From positions 23,285 to 87,284 of the forward strand of contig JAZNCN010000001.1 in NCBI GenBank assembly GCA_045587545.1: 64,000 bases of DNA, written 5' to 3'. This document shows, in pieces, positions 1 to 9,053 of this stretch. The position numbers and the translations under genes were made by a program. Position 1 is the stretch's first letter; each line of letters begins with the position of its first letter. The DNA is from Caccoplasma_A sp045587545 (GTDB lineage Bacteria; Bacteroidota; Bacteroidia; Bacteroidales; G3-4614). The notes under the pieces are model-generated. The model worked only from the letters and a program-made list of their open reading frames with translations, had not been told where the DNA came from and made no database searches.

Positions 1-186
1 TCGTGCCGTAACATTCCAATCAATATCGCGAACGTCATCTCCGAACTGATACTCCCTCACTTCAGAAAATGCCATTCCCCTTCCCTTAAAGGCAGAGTGA
101 TATTGTCCCGCAAAGATATTGCGAGACAATCCGCGACTCTTAATCTCAATCTTACGGACCTTTTTTAACAATTCGGAAGTCTCCAT
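1..186 (-). CDS. DUF58-domain protein, N-terminal fragment (cut by window edge)
   Basis: The reverse strand from an ATG at 186 reads 62 codons without a stop to the window edge, beginning METSELLKKVRKIEIKSRG. It contains the pattern YHSAFKGRGMAFSEVREYQ followed by GDDVRDIDWNVTAR. This matches the N-terminal half of the DUF58 family, which regularly follows moxR in Bacteroidetes bat/aerotolerance-type operons. It starts only 21 bases after the moxR stop, so the two are almost certainly co-transcribed. DUF58 proteins carry a von Willebrand A-like fold and are thought to be MoxR partners in protein maturation; that role is family knowledge, not visible here. The C-terminal part lies outside the window. 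Confidence 0.85.
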   Translation of the reverse strand, partial: METSELLKKVRKIEIKSRGLSRNIFAGQYHSAFKGRGMAFSEVREYQFGDDVRDIDWNVTAR

Positions 187-207
187 CTGTTGATGAACTG
201 TTTTTGA

Positions 208-1203
208 TTAGGGAACTTCAACCTTATTAAGAATTTCGCTTATTACCTCTTCTGTGGTAATATTGTTTGCTTCGGCTTCATAGCTCAATCCTATACGATG
301 ACGTAAAACATCGTGACAAACTGCTCGTATATCCTCAGGAATAACATAACCGCGTTGTTTCAAGAATGCATATGAACGTGCAGCAAGAGCCAAGTTTATT
401 GATGCACGAGGCGAAGCTCCAAATGATATCATATTTTTCAAATCGTTCAACTCATAATCTTGAGGGAAACGAGTTGCAAATACAATATCAACAATGTATC
501 TCTCTATTTTTTCATCAATATATACTTTACGAACCACATCTCGTGCTTCAACAATCTCAGATGGTTTAATTACAGGTTTCAAATCAAACGATTCACCAGA
601 TATGTTTTGACGTATAATCTGTTTCTCCTCCTCTTTTTTAGGATAACCTATAATTACTTTCAACATAAAACGGTCAACTTGCGCCTCGGGCAATGGATAT
701 GTACCCTCTTGCTCAATGGGGTTTTGTGTTGCCATTACAAGGAAAGGATCATCAAGTTTATATGTATTTTCTCCAATGGTTACCTGACGCTCTTGCATTG
801 CCTCTAATAATGCACTCTGAACTTTTGCCGGAGCACGGTTAATCTCATCTGCCAATACAAAGTTTGCAAATATAGGACCTTTCTTTGACAAGAATTGCTC
901 TTTTGAAGGGCTGTAAATCATAGTACCTACAACATCGGCAGGCAAAAGGTCGGGTGTAAACTGAATTCGATTATACTTAGCATCAATCAACGATGCCAAC
1001 GATTTAATAGCCAATGTTTTTGCCAAACCCGGAACTCCTTCCAAAAGAATATGTCCGTTTGACAACAAACCTATCAATAACGAATCAACAAGGTGTTTTT
1101 GTCCTACTATAACCTTGTCCATTCCCATAGTAATTGTATTCACAAAAGAACTTTTACTTGCTATAAGTTCGTTAAGTTCACGAATATCAACCATTTGATT
1201 CAT
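208..1203 (-). CDS. moxR: MoxR-family AAA+ ATPase
   Basis: A 331-aa AAA+ ATPase of the MoxR/RavA clade, the usual length for the family. Walker A is GVPGLAKT (about residues 56-63), Walker B is LADEINRAP (about 117-125), followed by the MoxR helix rich in Gln and Glu (SALLEAMQERQVT) and sensor motif ATQNPIEQEGTYPLPEAQ with DRF. MoxR proteins act as chaperone-like ATPases that mature partner proteins, often with DUF58 and von Willebrand A proteins encoded next to them. The DUF58 gene follows 21 bases downstream. The ATG at 1203 is chosen because a TAACTTTG promoter element lies about 40 bases upstream. Confidence 0.93.
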   Translation of the reverse strand: MNQMVDIRELNELIASKSSFVNTITMGMDKVIVGQKHLVDSLLIGLLSNGHILLEGVPGLAKTLAIKSLASLIDAKYNRIQFTPDLLPADVVGTMIYSPSKEQFLSKKGPIFANFVLADEINRAPAKVQSALLEAMQERQVTIGENTYKLDDPFLVMATQNPIEQEGTYPLPEAQVDRFMLKVIIGYPKKEEEKQIIRQNISGESFDLKPVIKPSEIVEARDVVRKVYIDEKIERYIVDIVFATRFPQDYELNDLKNMISFGASPRASINLALAARSYAFLKQRGYVIPEDIRAVCHDVLRHRIGLSYEAEANNITTEEVISEILNKVEVP

Positions 1204-1243
1204 ATCTTATATCTATTTTATAATTAATTTTTCAAAATTGTTA

Positions 1244-1251
1244 CAAAGTTA
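1244..1251 (-). promoter_or_regulatory. Putative promoter -7 element for moxR
   Basis: On the minus strand the sequence is TAACTTTG, matching the Bacteroidetes TAnnTTTG -7 consensus, 41 bases before the moxR start codon. No convincing -33 TTTG was seen. Confidence 0.5.
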
Positions 1252-1320
1252 GGACTATATGCTTAATTTTAACAATTGCGACTGTTAAAAATAACAAATC
1301 GCAATTATTAAATGTTATAT

Positions 1321-2394
1321 TTACTCTATTTCATATAATATTTGTCGTTCAAGTTCCTTAGCTCGTTTTATTGACTCAGGATCTGAGGCATCTATATCAT
1401 ATTTTGATGCATCTGGCACAACAACTTTAAATCCGGCAGGTAAATCTCGGGGATTCCATATACGACTCTGATTTTCGCGATATATATATACCCAGAATAT
1501 CTTGTTACCATAATACTCATTTGCAATGGTTGTTAAAAATCTGCCACGTCGTATAGTTGTTGTTACAGGCTCTTTTACCTGTATTGGAGCTTTTGACTCT
1601 TCAACAGAAACAACCAAACTATCAACTTTGTTCTCAACACTATCTACAACTTGTTGTCCATCTTCTCCCATAATAACTTGTTCGTTACCCGCAACAAGTT
1701 TAAATGATGCAAATGATATTGAGAAATCAGAACCTCTTCTATTAAATAGCCACCACAAGAACAAGAGCAACAACAAGAATATAACTATAGCAGTGATAAA
1801 ACCTCCTATATAACCATTACGTGTTCTGCGACGATACTCCTCTTCAAGTTCCCATTCATTATATTGTGGAGTTTGTGCGTTTGCTACAATAACAACATTT
1901 TCCTCTTGTTTAGGCTGTTCAACAGGCTGAATAGTTTGTCCAACAACATCTTCCTCTTCAATAGTCTCTTCTGTTTTTGATTGTTGTTCAGATTTAATCT
2001 CAACAAGCGGAATATCAGATGCGGATTCAGAAATTTCTTCTTCAACTACCGTTTTAACTTCTATCTCTTGCTCAATATCAACAATTTCAGTAGTAAAGGC
2101 TGCGAAAGGAGCATTTACTGCATCTTTCATTGATTTGTCAGGTGTAAACGATAATTTATAGTGTCCCGGTATCTCAATACTCTCCTTTGTATTAACATCA
2201 ACACTTGTACGTGCATCAACCCAAACGGGAGCAAATGTTCCAACTCCCTTTATAGTTAAAGTCTCTCCTTTAGAGATAACTTCCGAAGCCAATAAGAAAA
2301 ACTCCTTAACAAATTGCTCGGTCTCTTTCTTAGTCAATCCGCTCTTCTCAGCAACAGAATCAACTATATCCAATATTGTTAGTTTACTATTCAT
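1321..2394 (-). CDS. Membrane-anchored HU-domain protein with C-terminal LysM-like domain
   Basis: A 357-aa protein with an unusual order. Residues 1 to about 95 form an HU/IHF-type DNA-binding domain (TILDIVDSVAEKSGLTKKET, then IKGVGTFAPVWVDARTS). Residues 96-185 are an acidic, Glu-rich linker. A basic stretch EEEYRRRTRNGY precedes one membrane helix at about 197-217, which predicts the HU domain inside the cytoplasm. The part after the membrane ends in a LysM-like segment (about 278-327, RRGRFLTTIANEYYGNKIFWVYIYREN...) that would face the periplasm. The start overlaps the stop of the upstream HU gene by 8 bases, so the pair is translationally coupled. A tether between nucleoid and cell wall is an inference only. 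Confidence 0.8.
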   Translation of the reverse strand: MNSKLTILDIVDSVAEKSGLTKKETEQFVKEFFLLASEVISKGETLTIKGVGTFAPVWVDARTSVDVNTKESIEIPGHYKLSFTPDKSMKDAVNAPFAAFTTEIVDIEQEIEVKTVVEEEISESASDIPLVEIKSEQQSKTEETIEEEDVVGQTIQPVEQPKQEENVVIVANAQTPQYNEWELEEEYRRRTRNGYIGGFITAIVIFLLLLLFLWWLFNRRGSDFSISFASFKLVAGNEQVIMGEDGQQVVDSVENKVDSLVVSVEESKAPIQVKEPVTTTIRRGRFLTTIANEYYGNKIFWVYIYRENQSRIWNPRDLPAGFKVVVPDASKYDIDASDPESIKRAKELERQILYEIE

Positions 2395-2677
2395 TTGGCT
2401 TTATTCCTTTTAATTGGTTCTTAACTGATGTTGATGGCTTGAATGTTAAAACAATTTTAGGGGGCACAAGCATCTTACTCCCTGTTGCAGGATTATATAT
2501 CTCCCTCTCTAATTTCTTTTTAGGCTCAAAATTTCCAAAACCTTTTATAGAGACAGTATTCATATCTGCACATTGTTCTTTCAAGGTCTTTACCACATAA
2601 GACGAGAGGCGCTCGGTACTCTTTTTGTCCCTACCTACCCTCTTTTGAAGAAGTTCTAAAAATTCTTTATATTCCAT
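2387..2677 (-). CDS. HU/IHF-family DNA-binding protein
   Basis: A 96-aa protein spanning one HU domain (about residues 3-90), close to the normal HU length. The typical N-terminal helices (YKEFLELLQKRVGRDKKSTERL) are followed by SIKGFGNFEPKKKLER and NPATGSKMLVPPK, the equivalents of the beta-saddle and DNA-intercalating arm. The family bends DNA as a dimer. It is the first gene of a two-gene unit with the membrane-anchored HU-LysM protein, overlapping it by 8 bases, so heterodimers between the two are conceivable. A TATCTTTG promoter element lies 40 bases upstream of its start. Confidence 0.88.
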   Translation of the reverse strand: MEYKEFLELLQKRVGRDKKSTERLSSYVVKTLKEQCADMNTVSIKGFGNFEPKKKLEREIYNPATGSKMLVPPKIVLTFKPSTSVKNQLKGIKPNE

Positions 2678-2716
2678 TATCTCTAATAAATAATCAACAA
2701 CATAATTGCTAATTTA

Positions 2717-2724
2717 CAAAGATA
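2717..2724 (-). promoter_or_regulatory. Putative promoter -7 element for the HU gene pair
   Basis: The minus strand reads TATCTTTG, a perfect TAnnTTTG match, 40 bases upstream of the HU start at 2677. Confidence 0.55.
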
Positions 2725-2792
2725 GATAAAATATATAAAAGATAAAATATGTAAGTGAAAAAGTTATTGCGACTATTGTTCGCTATAAGATA

Positions 2793-2831
2793 AGAGAGCG
2801 CATCAAAATTTGAATTTTAAATGCACTCTCT
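2793..2831 (-). terminator. Hairpin downstream of rho
   Basis: An 11-bp stem with one mismatch pairs 2793-2803 (AGAGAGCGCAT) with 2821-2831 (ATGCACTCTCT), starting 24 bases after the rho stop. No strong T run follows, so it may be a 3' stabiliser or a weak terminator. Confidence 0.5.
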
Positions 2832-2854
2832 ATAATATATTTAGTAAAACAATC

Positions 2855-4693
2855 TTAATCGTTCATTGATATTAACAACTCTTCGTTTGAATAGGTTTTT
2901 TGCATACGATCTTTTATAAACTCCATAGCTTCTACCGAGTTCATATCCGAGAGATAGTTGCGAAGTACCCACATTCTTCGTAATGTTTCATCATCTAACA
3001 ATAAATCGTCACGACGAGTTGATGATGCAATAATATCAACAGCAGGGAATATTCGTTTATTTGAAAGTTTGCGATCAAGTTGAAGCTCCATATTACCTGT
3101 TCCCTTGAACTCCTCAAAGATTACATCGTCCATCTTTGAGCCTGTCTCGGTCAAAGCTGTTGCTATTATTGTAAGACTTCCTCCGTTTTCAATGTTACGT
3201 GCAGCTCCGAAGAAACGTTTTGGTTTGTGTAGTGCGTTGGCATCTACTCCTCCTGATAATACTTTACCTGATGCAGGAGATACGGTATTGTATGCACGTG
3301 CCAAACGGGTTATTGAGTCAAGAAGAATTACAACATCGTGTCCACACTCAACCATTCGTTTTGCTTTTTCCAATACTATGCTGGCTACTTTCACATGGCG
3401 TTCTGCAGGCTCATCAAAGGTTGATGATACTACTTCTGCTTTAACGCTTCGTGCCATATCGGTAACCTCCTCAGGACGCTCATCAATAAGCAGTATTATC
3501 ATATATACTTCGGGGTGGTTTGCCGATATTGCATTTGCTATATCTTTTAATAGCATAGTTTTTCCCGTTTTTGGCTGAGCGACAATTAATCCGCGTTGTC
3601 CTTTTCCTATTGGTGAGAACATATCTACTACTCGTACAGATAAATCATTTCCGTTATTCAGTGTAAGGTTGAACTTTTCATCAGGGAAAAGGGGTGTCAA
3701 ATGGTCAAATGAGATACGATCGCGTACATATTCGGGCGTACGTCCGTTTATCATATCAACCTTTACCAATGGGAAGTATTTTTCTCCCTCTTTTGGTGGG
3801 CGTATAGGGCCTTCAACTACATCTCCTGTCTTTAATCCAAAAAGTTTTATCTGCGATTGTGATACATATATATCGTCGGGTGATGAGAGATAGTTATAGT
3901 CTGATGAGCGTAAAAAGCCGTAACCATCGGGCATTATCTCCAATACTCCTGAGCCTACTATTATATTATCAAATTCGTACTGTTTTTCTTGTTGTTTGGG
4001 TTGCTCAACAGGTTGTTGAGTAGTAGCTTGCTCTGAAGTTTCAACTTGCTCCACCACTCTGCGTTTTATGGGTGCTGATGCTTGTTGTGCCTGTTTATTA
4101 CGGGGAACAAAGCGTTGACGTTCGCTATGAGGAAAAAATGATTGAAGATTGCTTGATTCGTTGGGAGTTTCTGCCTCTTTTGCAACTTCTTGAACCGATG
4201 TTGGCGCTTGAGAAATTTCCGAGTTTTGCGACTTTGACTCTTTTGCTTGCGATTTTCTTCCTCGTTTTGCAGGTTGTTTTGGTTCTGCAACAGGTATTTC
4301 AACTTCTCCTTGTATAGATGGGTGAGTTATTTTTACGGTTTTGGGTGCCTCAACTGTATTGACAACTGATTGCAAAGGTTCAACTTCTTTATTCTCTATT
4401 GATTCTTCTTTCTTTATTTTTGATTTGCGGCTTACCATTCTTTTGGGTTGTGCATGCAATGTCGGTTTTTTCTCCTCTATTATGGTTTCCGCTCCTTTTT
4501 TATCAGACTTATCTTTATCTGCTTTTACTTTACGATTAGGTTTCTCTGTTGCTGCTGTTTCGGCTTGATGGTCTAATATCTTATACACTAACTCATCTTT
4601 TGCAAACGACGCAACTTTGCTTATGCCCATAGTTTTGGCAATAGTCTGCAAATCCTCTATTGATTTGTCAGTCAATTCTGAAATGTTATACAT
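2855..4693 (-). CDS. rho: Transcription termination factor Rho with long disordered insert
   Basis: A 612-aa hexameric RNA helicase/ATPase, about 190 residues longer than E. coli Rho. Residues 1-43 are a Rho_N domain (ISELTDKSIEDLQTIAKTMG). Residues 45 to about 245 are low-complexity, rich in Lys, Glu, Gln and Pro. The RNA-binding cold-shock fold follows (GSGVLEIMPDGYGFLRSSD), then the ATPase core with Walker A VAQPKTGKTMLL (about 375-387), Walker B VVILLDSITRLARAYN, and the Q and R loops (LSGGVDANALHKPKRFFGAARN). A comparable insert in Bacteroides thetaiotaomicron Rho has been reported to drive condensate formation. A -7 element 148 bases upstream implies a long leader, fitting Rho autoregulation. 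Confidence 0.97.
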   Translation of the reverse strand: MYNISELTDKSIEDLQTIAKTMGISKVASFAKDELVYKILDHQAETAATEKPNRKVKADKDKSDKKGAETIIEEKKPTLHAQPKRMVSRKSKIKKEESIENKEVEPLQSVVNTVEAPKTVKITHPSIQGEVEIPVAEPKQPAKRGRKSQAKESKSQNSEISQAPTSVQEVAKEAETPNESSNLQSFFPHSERQRFVPRNKQAQQASAPIKRRVVEQVETSEQATTQQPVEQPKQQEKQYEFDNIIVGSGVLEIMPDGYGFLRSSDYNYLSSPDDIYVSQSQIKLFGLKTGDVVEGPIRPPKEGEKYFPLVKVDMINGRTPEYVRDRISFDHLTPLFPDEKFNLTLNNGNDLSVRVVDMFSPIGKGQRGLIVAQPKTGKTMLLKDIANAISANHPEVYMIILLIDERPEEVTDMARSVKAEVVSSTFDEPAERHVKVASIVLEKAKRMVECGHDVVILLDSITRLARAYNTVSPASGKVLSGGVDANALHKPKRFFGAARNIENGGSLTIIATALTETGSKMDDVIFEEFKGTGNMELQLDRKLSNKRIFPAVDIIASSTRRDDLLLDDETLRRMWVLRNYLSDMNSVEAMEFIKDRMQKTYSNEELLISMND

Positions 4694-4840
4694 GAAATTT
4701 TATTGTGTTTTCAAGAAATACTCATGTTCAATATTTGATGAACATTTACTTTCTTTGATTAATGTTGTTGGATTTTTTACGTTGATTTTACGTATGTGCT
4801 GTATGTAAAGACAGGTTATATCTTATTCTGTTTTACTTTG

Positions 4841-4848
4841 CAAAAATA
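4841..4848 (-). promoter_or_regulatory. Putative promoter -7 element for rho
   Basis: The minus strand reads TATTTTTG (TAnnTTTG). It would place the transcription start near 4835 and give rho an approximately 140-base 5' leader. Confidence 0.45.
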
Positions 4849-4905
4849 ATATTTTTTTCTCAATTATACAATTATAAATATAGTTTTGTTCGTATAAATC
4901 TTTTA

Positions 4906-5664
4906 TTATATGGTCAATTTTAATTGGTCATACGAGAAATATACATTTTCAGGCAAATGTTTTGACTCTTCTTGATGCAAGCCCATTTGATGGCTCATAT
5001 GTATTAGATATGCTTGCTTTGGGGCTACTTTTTTTATTAATGCTAATGCATCAGACAGTGTTTGATGTGATATATGCGGAGTATGACGCAATGCATTAAC
5101 TATAAGCAAATCAAGATTCTTTAGTTTTTCGCACTCCTCTTCATCTATAGTAAGCATATCGGTAATATACGCCATATTTGCCATTTTGTATCCAAATACA
5201 GGCAAATTGTAGTGCATTGCCCTTATTGGTGTAACCTCTATATCCGAAGCTATTTTAAAGGGTCTATTTTCAATTATTTTCAAATCAAAAGATGCAACTC
5301 CCGGATATCTGTTGGGAGAGAAACAATATGGCAACATTCTGCGAACTGTATTTTCAACCGATGACTCAAGATATAGGGGCATATCTTTTGTGTAACAGAA
5401 AGAACGCAACTCATCTAAGCCTGCTATATGGTCGTAATGGTGATGGGTGAGCAACACCGCATCTAATTGTTTAATATTTGAACGCAACATCTGTTGTCTG
5501 AAGTCGGGTCCGCAATCTATTAATATATTTTTATTGTTATGGGTAATCAATATTGACGAACGGAGACGTTTATCGCGAAAATCGACAGAACGACATACTT
5601 CACATTCACACCCTATTTGAGGTATGCCTGTTGATGTTCCCGTTCCTAAAAAAAGTATCTCCAT
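4906..5664 (-). CDS. Metallo-beta-lactamase-fold hydrolase (PhnP/YycJ-like)
   Basis: A 252-aa single-domain metallo-hydrolase. The metal ligands are visible as LTHHHYDHIAG (about residues 73-83), with upstream DCGPDFRQQ, a later HYN/PVFGY segment and a C-terminal YLIHMSHQMG histidine. The start MEILFLGTGTSTGIPQIGCEC resembles the PhnP/phosphoribosyl-cyclic-phosphodiesterase branch, with CECEVC as a possible extra metal site. The substrate in this organism is not known. It is the last gene of the glnS-murB run, 21 bases after murB. Confidence 0.85.
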   Translation of the reverse strand: MEILFLGTGTSTGIPQIGCECEVCRSVDFRDKRLRSSILITHNNKNILIDCGPDFRQQMLRSNIKQLDAVLLTHHHYDHIAGLDELRSFCYTKDMPLYLESSVENTVRRMLPYCFSPNRYPGVASFDLKIIENRPFKIASDIEVTPIRAMHYNLPVFGYKMANMAYITDMLTIDEEECEKLKNLDLLIVNALRHTPHISHQTLSDALALIKKVAPKQAYLIHMSHQMGLHQEESKHLPENVYFSYDQLKLTI

Positions 5665-5685
5665 TTTCTCTACTTTCTATAACAC

Positions 5686-6690
5686 TTATATGTAATTTAC
5701 TTCTGGAGTTATGATTACTCCATATTTCTCATAAACAGAGTTTTTTATTTGTAATGCCAACTCTATTACATCTTGTGGCGTAGCATTATTATCATTTACC
5801 AATACCAAACATTGTTTGGGATAAACAGCAGCTCCCCCTACTCTCTTACCATGCCAACCGGCTTTATCAATAAGCCATGCGGCTGAAAGCTTAACCTTTC
5901 CGTCCGATGCAGGATATGAAGGCATTTCGGGATATTGTTTTTTTAAATCCTGATATTTTTCTGTTTCAACTACAGGATTTATAAAGAAACTTCCTGCACT
6001 TCCTTTTTCTGAAGGCTCAGGTAATTTCTGCTTACGTACAGATATTACCGCATTGCGAACAGAGATTAATGTTGGCTCTTCTCCTACGACTGCCTGTAAA
6101 TTTCCATATGTAAGTTTGAATATCGGATTTTTATGAAGTTTGAACTCAACATGAGTAACTATGTATTGTCCACGAAGTTCTTTTTTGAATATGCTTGTTC
6201 TGTATCCGTAATTACACTCTTTGTTTGTAAATATTCTCTCTTCGCCTGTCTCTACAGAGATAGTATATACTCGCTCTATTAAATCTTTGGCCTCGACACC
6301 ATATGCTCCTACATTTTGTACTGCTGAGGCTCCCACTTCCCCCGGTATGTATGAGAGATTTTCTGCTCCACCCCAGCCATTTTGCACGGTATATGCGACA
6401 AAATCGTCCCACACTACTCCTGCTCCGACTTTTAGATATACAAAATCCAAATCTTCTGTTTTTGCATATGTTTTTATACATGAATGTATTATAATTCCTG
6501 TATAATCTTTTGTAAACAAGAGATTGCTTCCTCCTCCTATATGAAGATTGTTATTATTCTTTATTAAGGGAGATATTAGTAATGAGCGTAAATCTTCAAC
6601 CGTTTCATATTCGGCAAAGTATCTTGTATTTACATTCATACCAAATGTATGATATGGCTTTAATGATATGTTTTCTTCTATTCTTATCAT
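5686..6690 (-). CDS. murB: UDP-N-acetylenolpyruvoylglucosamine reductase MurB
   Basis: A 334-aa FAD enzyme that reduces UDP-GlcNAc-enolpyruvate to UDP-MurNAc with NADPH, the second step of peptidoglycan precursor synthesis in the cytoplasm. Family motifs are LKPYHTFGMNVNTRYFAE, the FAD-binding GGGSNLLFTKDYTG and GAENLSYIPGEVGASAVQNVGAYG, the catalytic-serine region GSAGSFFINPV (about 230-240), and the C-terminal KAGWHGKRVGGAAVYPKQCLVLVN. The length and motif order fit the E. coli-type (type I) MurB. It sits between an unknown lipoprotein gene (10 bases apart) and the hydrolase gene. Confidence 0.97.
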   Translation of the reverse strand: MIRIEENISLKPYHTFGMNVNTRYFAEYETVEDLRSLLISPLIKNNNNLHIGGGSNLLFTKDYTGIIIHSCIKTYAKTEDLDFVYLKVGAGVVWDDFVAYTVQNGWGGAENLSYIPGEVGASAVQNVGAYGVEAKDLIERVYTISVETGEERIFTNKECNYGYRTSIFKKELRGQYIVTHVEFKLHKNPIFKLTYGNLQAVVGEEPTLISVRNAVISVRKQKLPEPSEKGSAGSFFINPVVETEKYQDLKKQYPEMPSYPASDGKVKLSAAWLIDKAGWHGKRVGGAAVYPKQCLVLVNDNNATPQDVIELALQIKNSVYEKYGVIITPEVNYI

Positions 6691-6700
6691 TTTTGTATTT

Positions 6701-7612
6701 TTACATTTGTCTGAAATTTACCAATAATCCGTCTTTAAACTCCAAATATGTTCCTGTATTGTAATACCATCTCTCTCTTAATCCTGAATATTCCGGCAAT
6801 TGATTTACTTTATTGGGTAAGCCTATTGATATTTTACACTCATCTTTTGTCATTCCCAATGTTACTTTTGATTGCGTTATATATTGCCAAATTTCATCTT
6901 TTATTTGCGGATACTTGTTTTTGGGATTGGCAAATGTAAATATTTTATCGAATGTGGAGTATTGCGATGTTGTCAATGGTTTGTACATTGTGGTATATAC
7001 TGAATATTCTTCTCCTCCTATTGTTTTAAATTTAACAGATAGTGGAAATATTTTATTTCCTGCAGAAACCTCAACTATTGTTATAGGTACATATTTTTGA
7101 CCCTTTGTTTCAACGCCATCTTTATTGTACCAATTTGGTGTTTTTATATATAATTCTTTACCCTTTAATAAAGAGTCTGCTCTTTGTATGTAATCTAATG
7201 ATACCAATTCGGGTAATAGAGGTTTAAATTCAGAGTTTAATATATCTGATAAAGGTTTTGATACTTTATATTTATATTCTTGGTTTGCATACTCATATAA
7301 TATAAATGTTTGTACCCCACTCCATGTTTGCTCTTCTTTTAAACCTTTATACTTAAATATTTCTCCTTTTATCCCTTTGTTTTCAGGATCTGAAATATTT
7401 TGTACATTTTCTTCTAACAACGACGGGAACTCTTCTGTAACACATATAAACATTTTACCACTCTCCCAATCTTTTAATGGTTCTTCTTTAAAGTTTGCCA
7501 TATATGAATGTTCAAGTGATATGATCTCCTCGTTTTTTCCCATCTTTGTAGCTGTACATGATATTAAAATGAGAAATATAAGACTCAATATGTTATGATA
7601 ATATAACATCAT
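6701..7612 (-). CDS. Putative lipoprotein of unknown function
   Basis: A 303-aa protein starting with a hydrophobic segment and lipobox (LIFLILISCTAT; Cys at residue 19), so it should be a lipid-anchored envelope protein. The body is rich in beta-forming residues and has no enzyme motif I recognise. The last 60 residues (SKVTLGMTKDECKISIGLP ... ERWYYNTGTYLEFKDGLLVNF) resemble the BamE/SmpA/OmlA-like fold seen in many short lipoproteins. Its stop lies 10 bases before murB, and its start overlaps the stop of the TPR gene by one base, so all belong to one transcript. Confidence 0.7.
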   Translation of the reverse strand: MMLYYHNILSLIFLILISCTATKMGKNEEIISLEHSYMANFKEEPLKDWESGKMFICVTEEFPSLLEENVQNISDPENKGIKGEIFKYKGLKEEQTWSGVQTFILYEYANQEYKYKVSKPLSDILNSEFKPLLPELVSLDYIQRADSLLKGKELYIKTPNWYNKDGVETKGQKYVPITIVEVSAGNKIFPLSVKFKTIGGEEYSVYTTMYKPLTTSQYSTFDKIFTFANPKNKYPQIKDEIWQYITQSKVTLGMTKDECKISIGLPNKVNQLPEYSGLRERWYYNTGTYLEFKDGLLVNFRQM

Positions 7613-9018
7613 TATATTTTATCGTCAATATGGTTACGTAATATTACTTTTATTTTATTAATTGTGTCTCGAATATATGATACTCTATCTTCTTCCTCTT
7701 TTGTTAGTTTTTTTTCATAATCTAAATATGCTATTATCTCTTCTGCCCTGCTAATGTTTTTATGCATATTCTCAACATCGTGCATTTCGGAATACGCATA
7801 TATGATTTTAAAATATATCTCTAAATCATATTTATCAACTTCACATACCTTTTTATAATACCATATTGCCTCTTCCTGCATTCCACTCTTTATAAGAATA
7901 TCTCCATATAGTGTAAACATTTTCAAGTTATCCCAATTTGATTCTTCCAAATCAAGATTTTTTATGGTTTCATGAGCATTATAATAATCTTCAATTTCGT
8001 AATATACTTTTGCTAAAAAATATATTGTTTCACTATCATACGGCTCTTCTTCAAGTGATTTTTTCAATAAATCTATAACATTATCATTATCGTGATACAA
8101 ATTATAGATATTATGTGCCATCAAATATAACGAACGAGAATTATGCGAATATGTTTTTAACATATCTTCCAAAATATCAATACTTTTAGCATATTCATTC
8201 ATATTTGCATAACAGGTTGCCAAAAGCATATATATATTTTCGTCCTTTTTTATATTATTATCTTCAAGCAGTGAAATTGCCTCTTTTTCATTCCCTTGAT
8301 TTGCAATACAATATGCTTTATAAAAAAGCACTTCTGAGTTTGTGGCATCTATAACCAATGCATACTCTATTGCATCTAATGCTTTAGGAAGATCTGACAA
8401 CAATATGTAAGTCTCTATTGCTTTAATCCAATCAGGTAGGGAATATGGCTCTTTATCAAGTATCTTTTCTATTATCTGAGCCTGCATCTCTGTTTCAGAA
8501 AGTTCTTCCAATATAGATATAAAATCACGCAATATGGGTAACTGCTGCTGAGATTCAATGTTATTTATTGCAGAAATTATTGATAAAAACAGATCAGAGA
8601 ATAACTTATAATCTGCACATATATCAATTATATTGAGGATAAAATCTGATGTTATATTGGGAGCATTTAATAAATGCTTTACTATATCTACAGCTGTATC
8701 AATATTACCATCAATAAGTAATAATTCAACTCTAATGCATTGAGCATCATCGTCAAGAGTTGTTACCTCCGACATTACATCGCGAGCCTCCTCAACTTTT
8801 CCCAGTACCAACAGGTAATAAGCTTTACGTGTTTTTAGTTCTTGTGATGATGGGTGATACTTCAATCCTGTCTCAATGGACAAAAGTGCATCTTCAAGTT
8901 TTGACGACATCTCATATTCTAATGCGATGTCGTCAAACTCATCTGCGTCAAACCAACTGCTGCCCTCACCGCGCAACATTTTTTCATACCTTAATAATAA
9001 GTCTGATTTGTTGCTCAT
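7612..9018 (-). CDS. TPR-repeat protein
   Basis: A 468-aa, strongly acidic all-helical protein with no signal peptide. Repeating 34-residue helix pairs with the TPR pattern are visible across most of it, for example LEDALLSIETGLKYHPSSQ near the N-terminus and AEYALVIDATNSEVLFYKAY and SLEEEPYDSETIYFLAKVYY later. TPR proteins act as protein-binding scaffolds; the partner is unknown. It lies 35 bases after glnS and overlaps the lipoprotein gene downstream. Confidence 0.8.
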   Translation of the reverse strand: MSNKSDLLLRYEKMLRGEGSSWFDADEFDDIALEYEMSSKLEDALLSIETGLKYHPSSQELKTRKAYYLLVLGKVEEARDVMSEVTTLDDDAQCIRVELLLIDGNIDTAVDIVKHLLNAPNITSDFILNIIDICADYKLFSDLFLSIISAINNIESQQQLPILRDFISILEELSETEMQAQIIEKILDKEPYSLPDWIKAIETYILLSDLPKALDAIEYALVIDATNSEVLFYKAYCIANQGNEKEAISLLEDNNIKKDENIYMLLATCYANMNEYAKSIDILEDMLKTYSHNSRSLYLMAHNIYNLYHDNDNVIDLLKKSLEEEPYDSETIYFLAKVYYEIEDYYNAHETIKNLDLEESNWDNLKMFTLYGDILIKSGMQEEAIWYYKKVCEVDKYDLEIYFKIIYAYSEMHDVENMHKNISRAEEIIAYLDYEKKLTKEEEDRVSYIRDTINKIKVILRNHIDDKI

Positions 9019-9053
9019 ATATTATTGCTGTATAGCAGTTAATTTTGACTATA

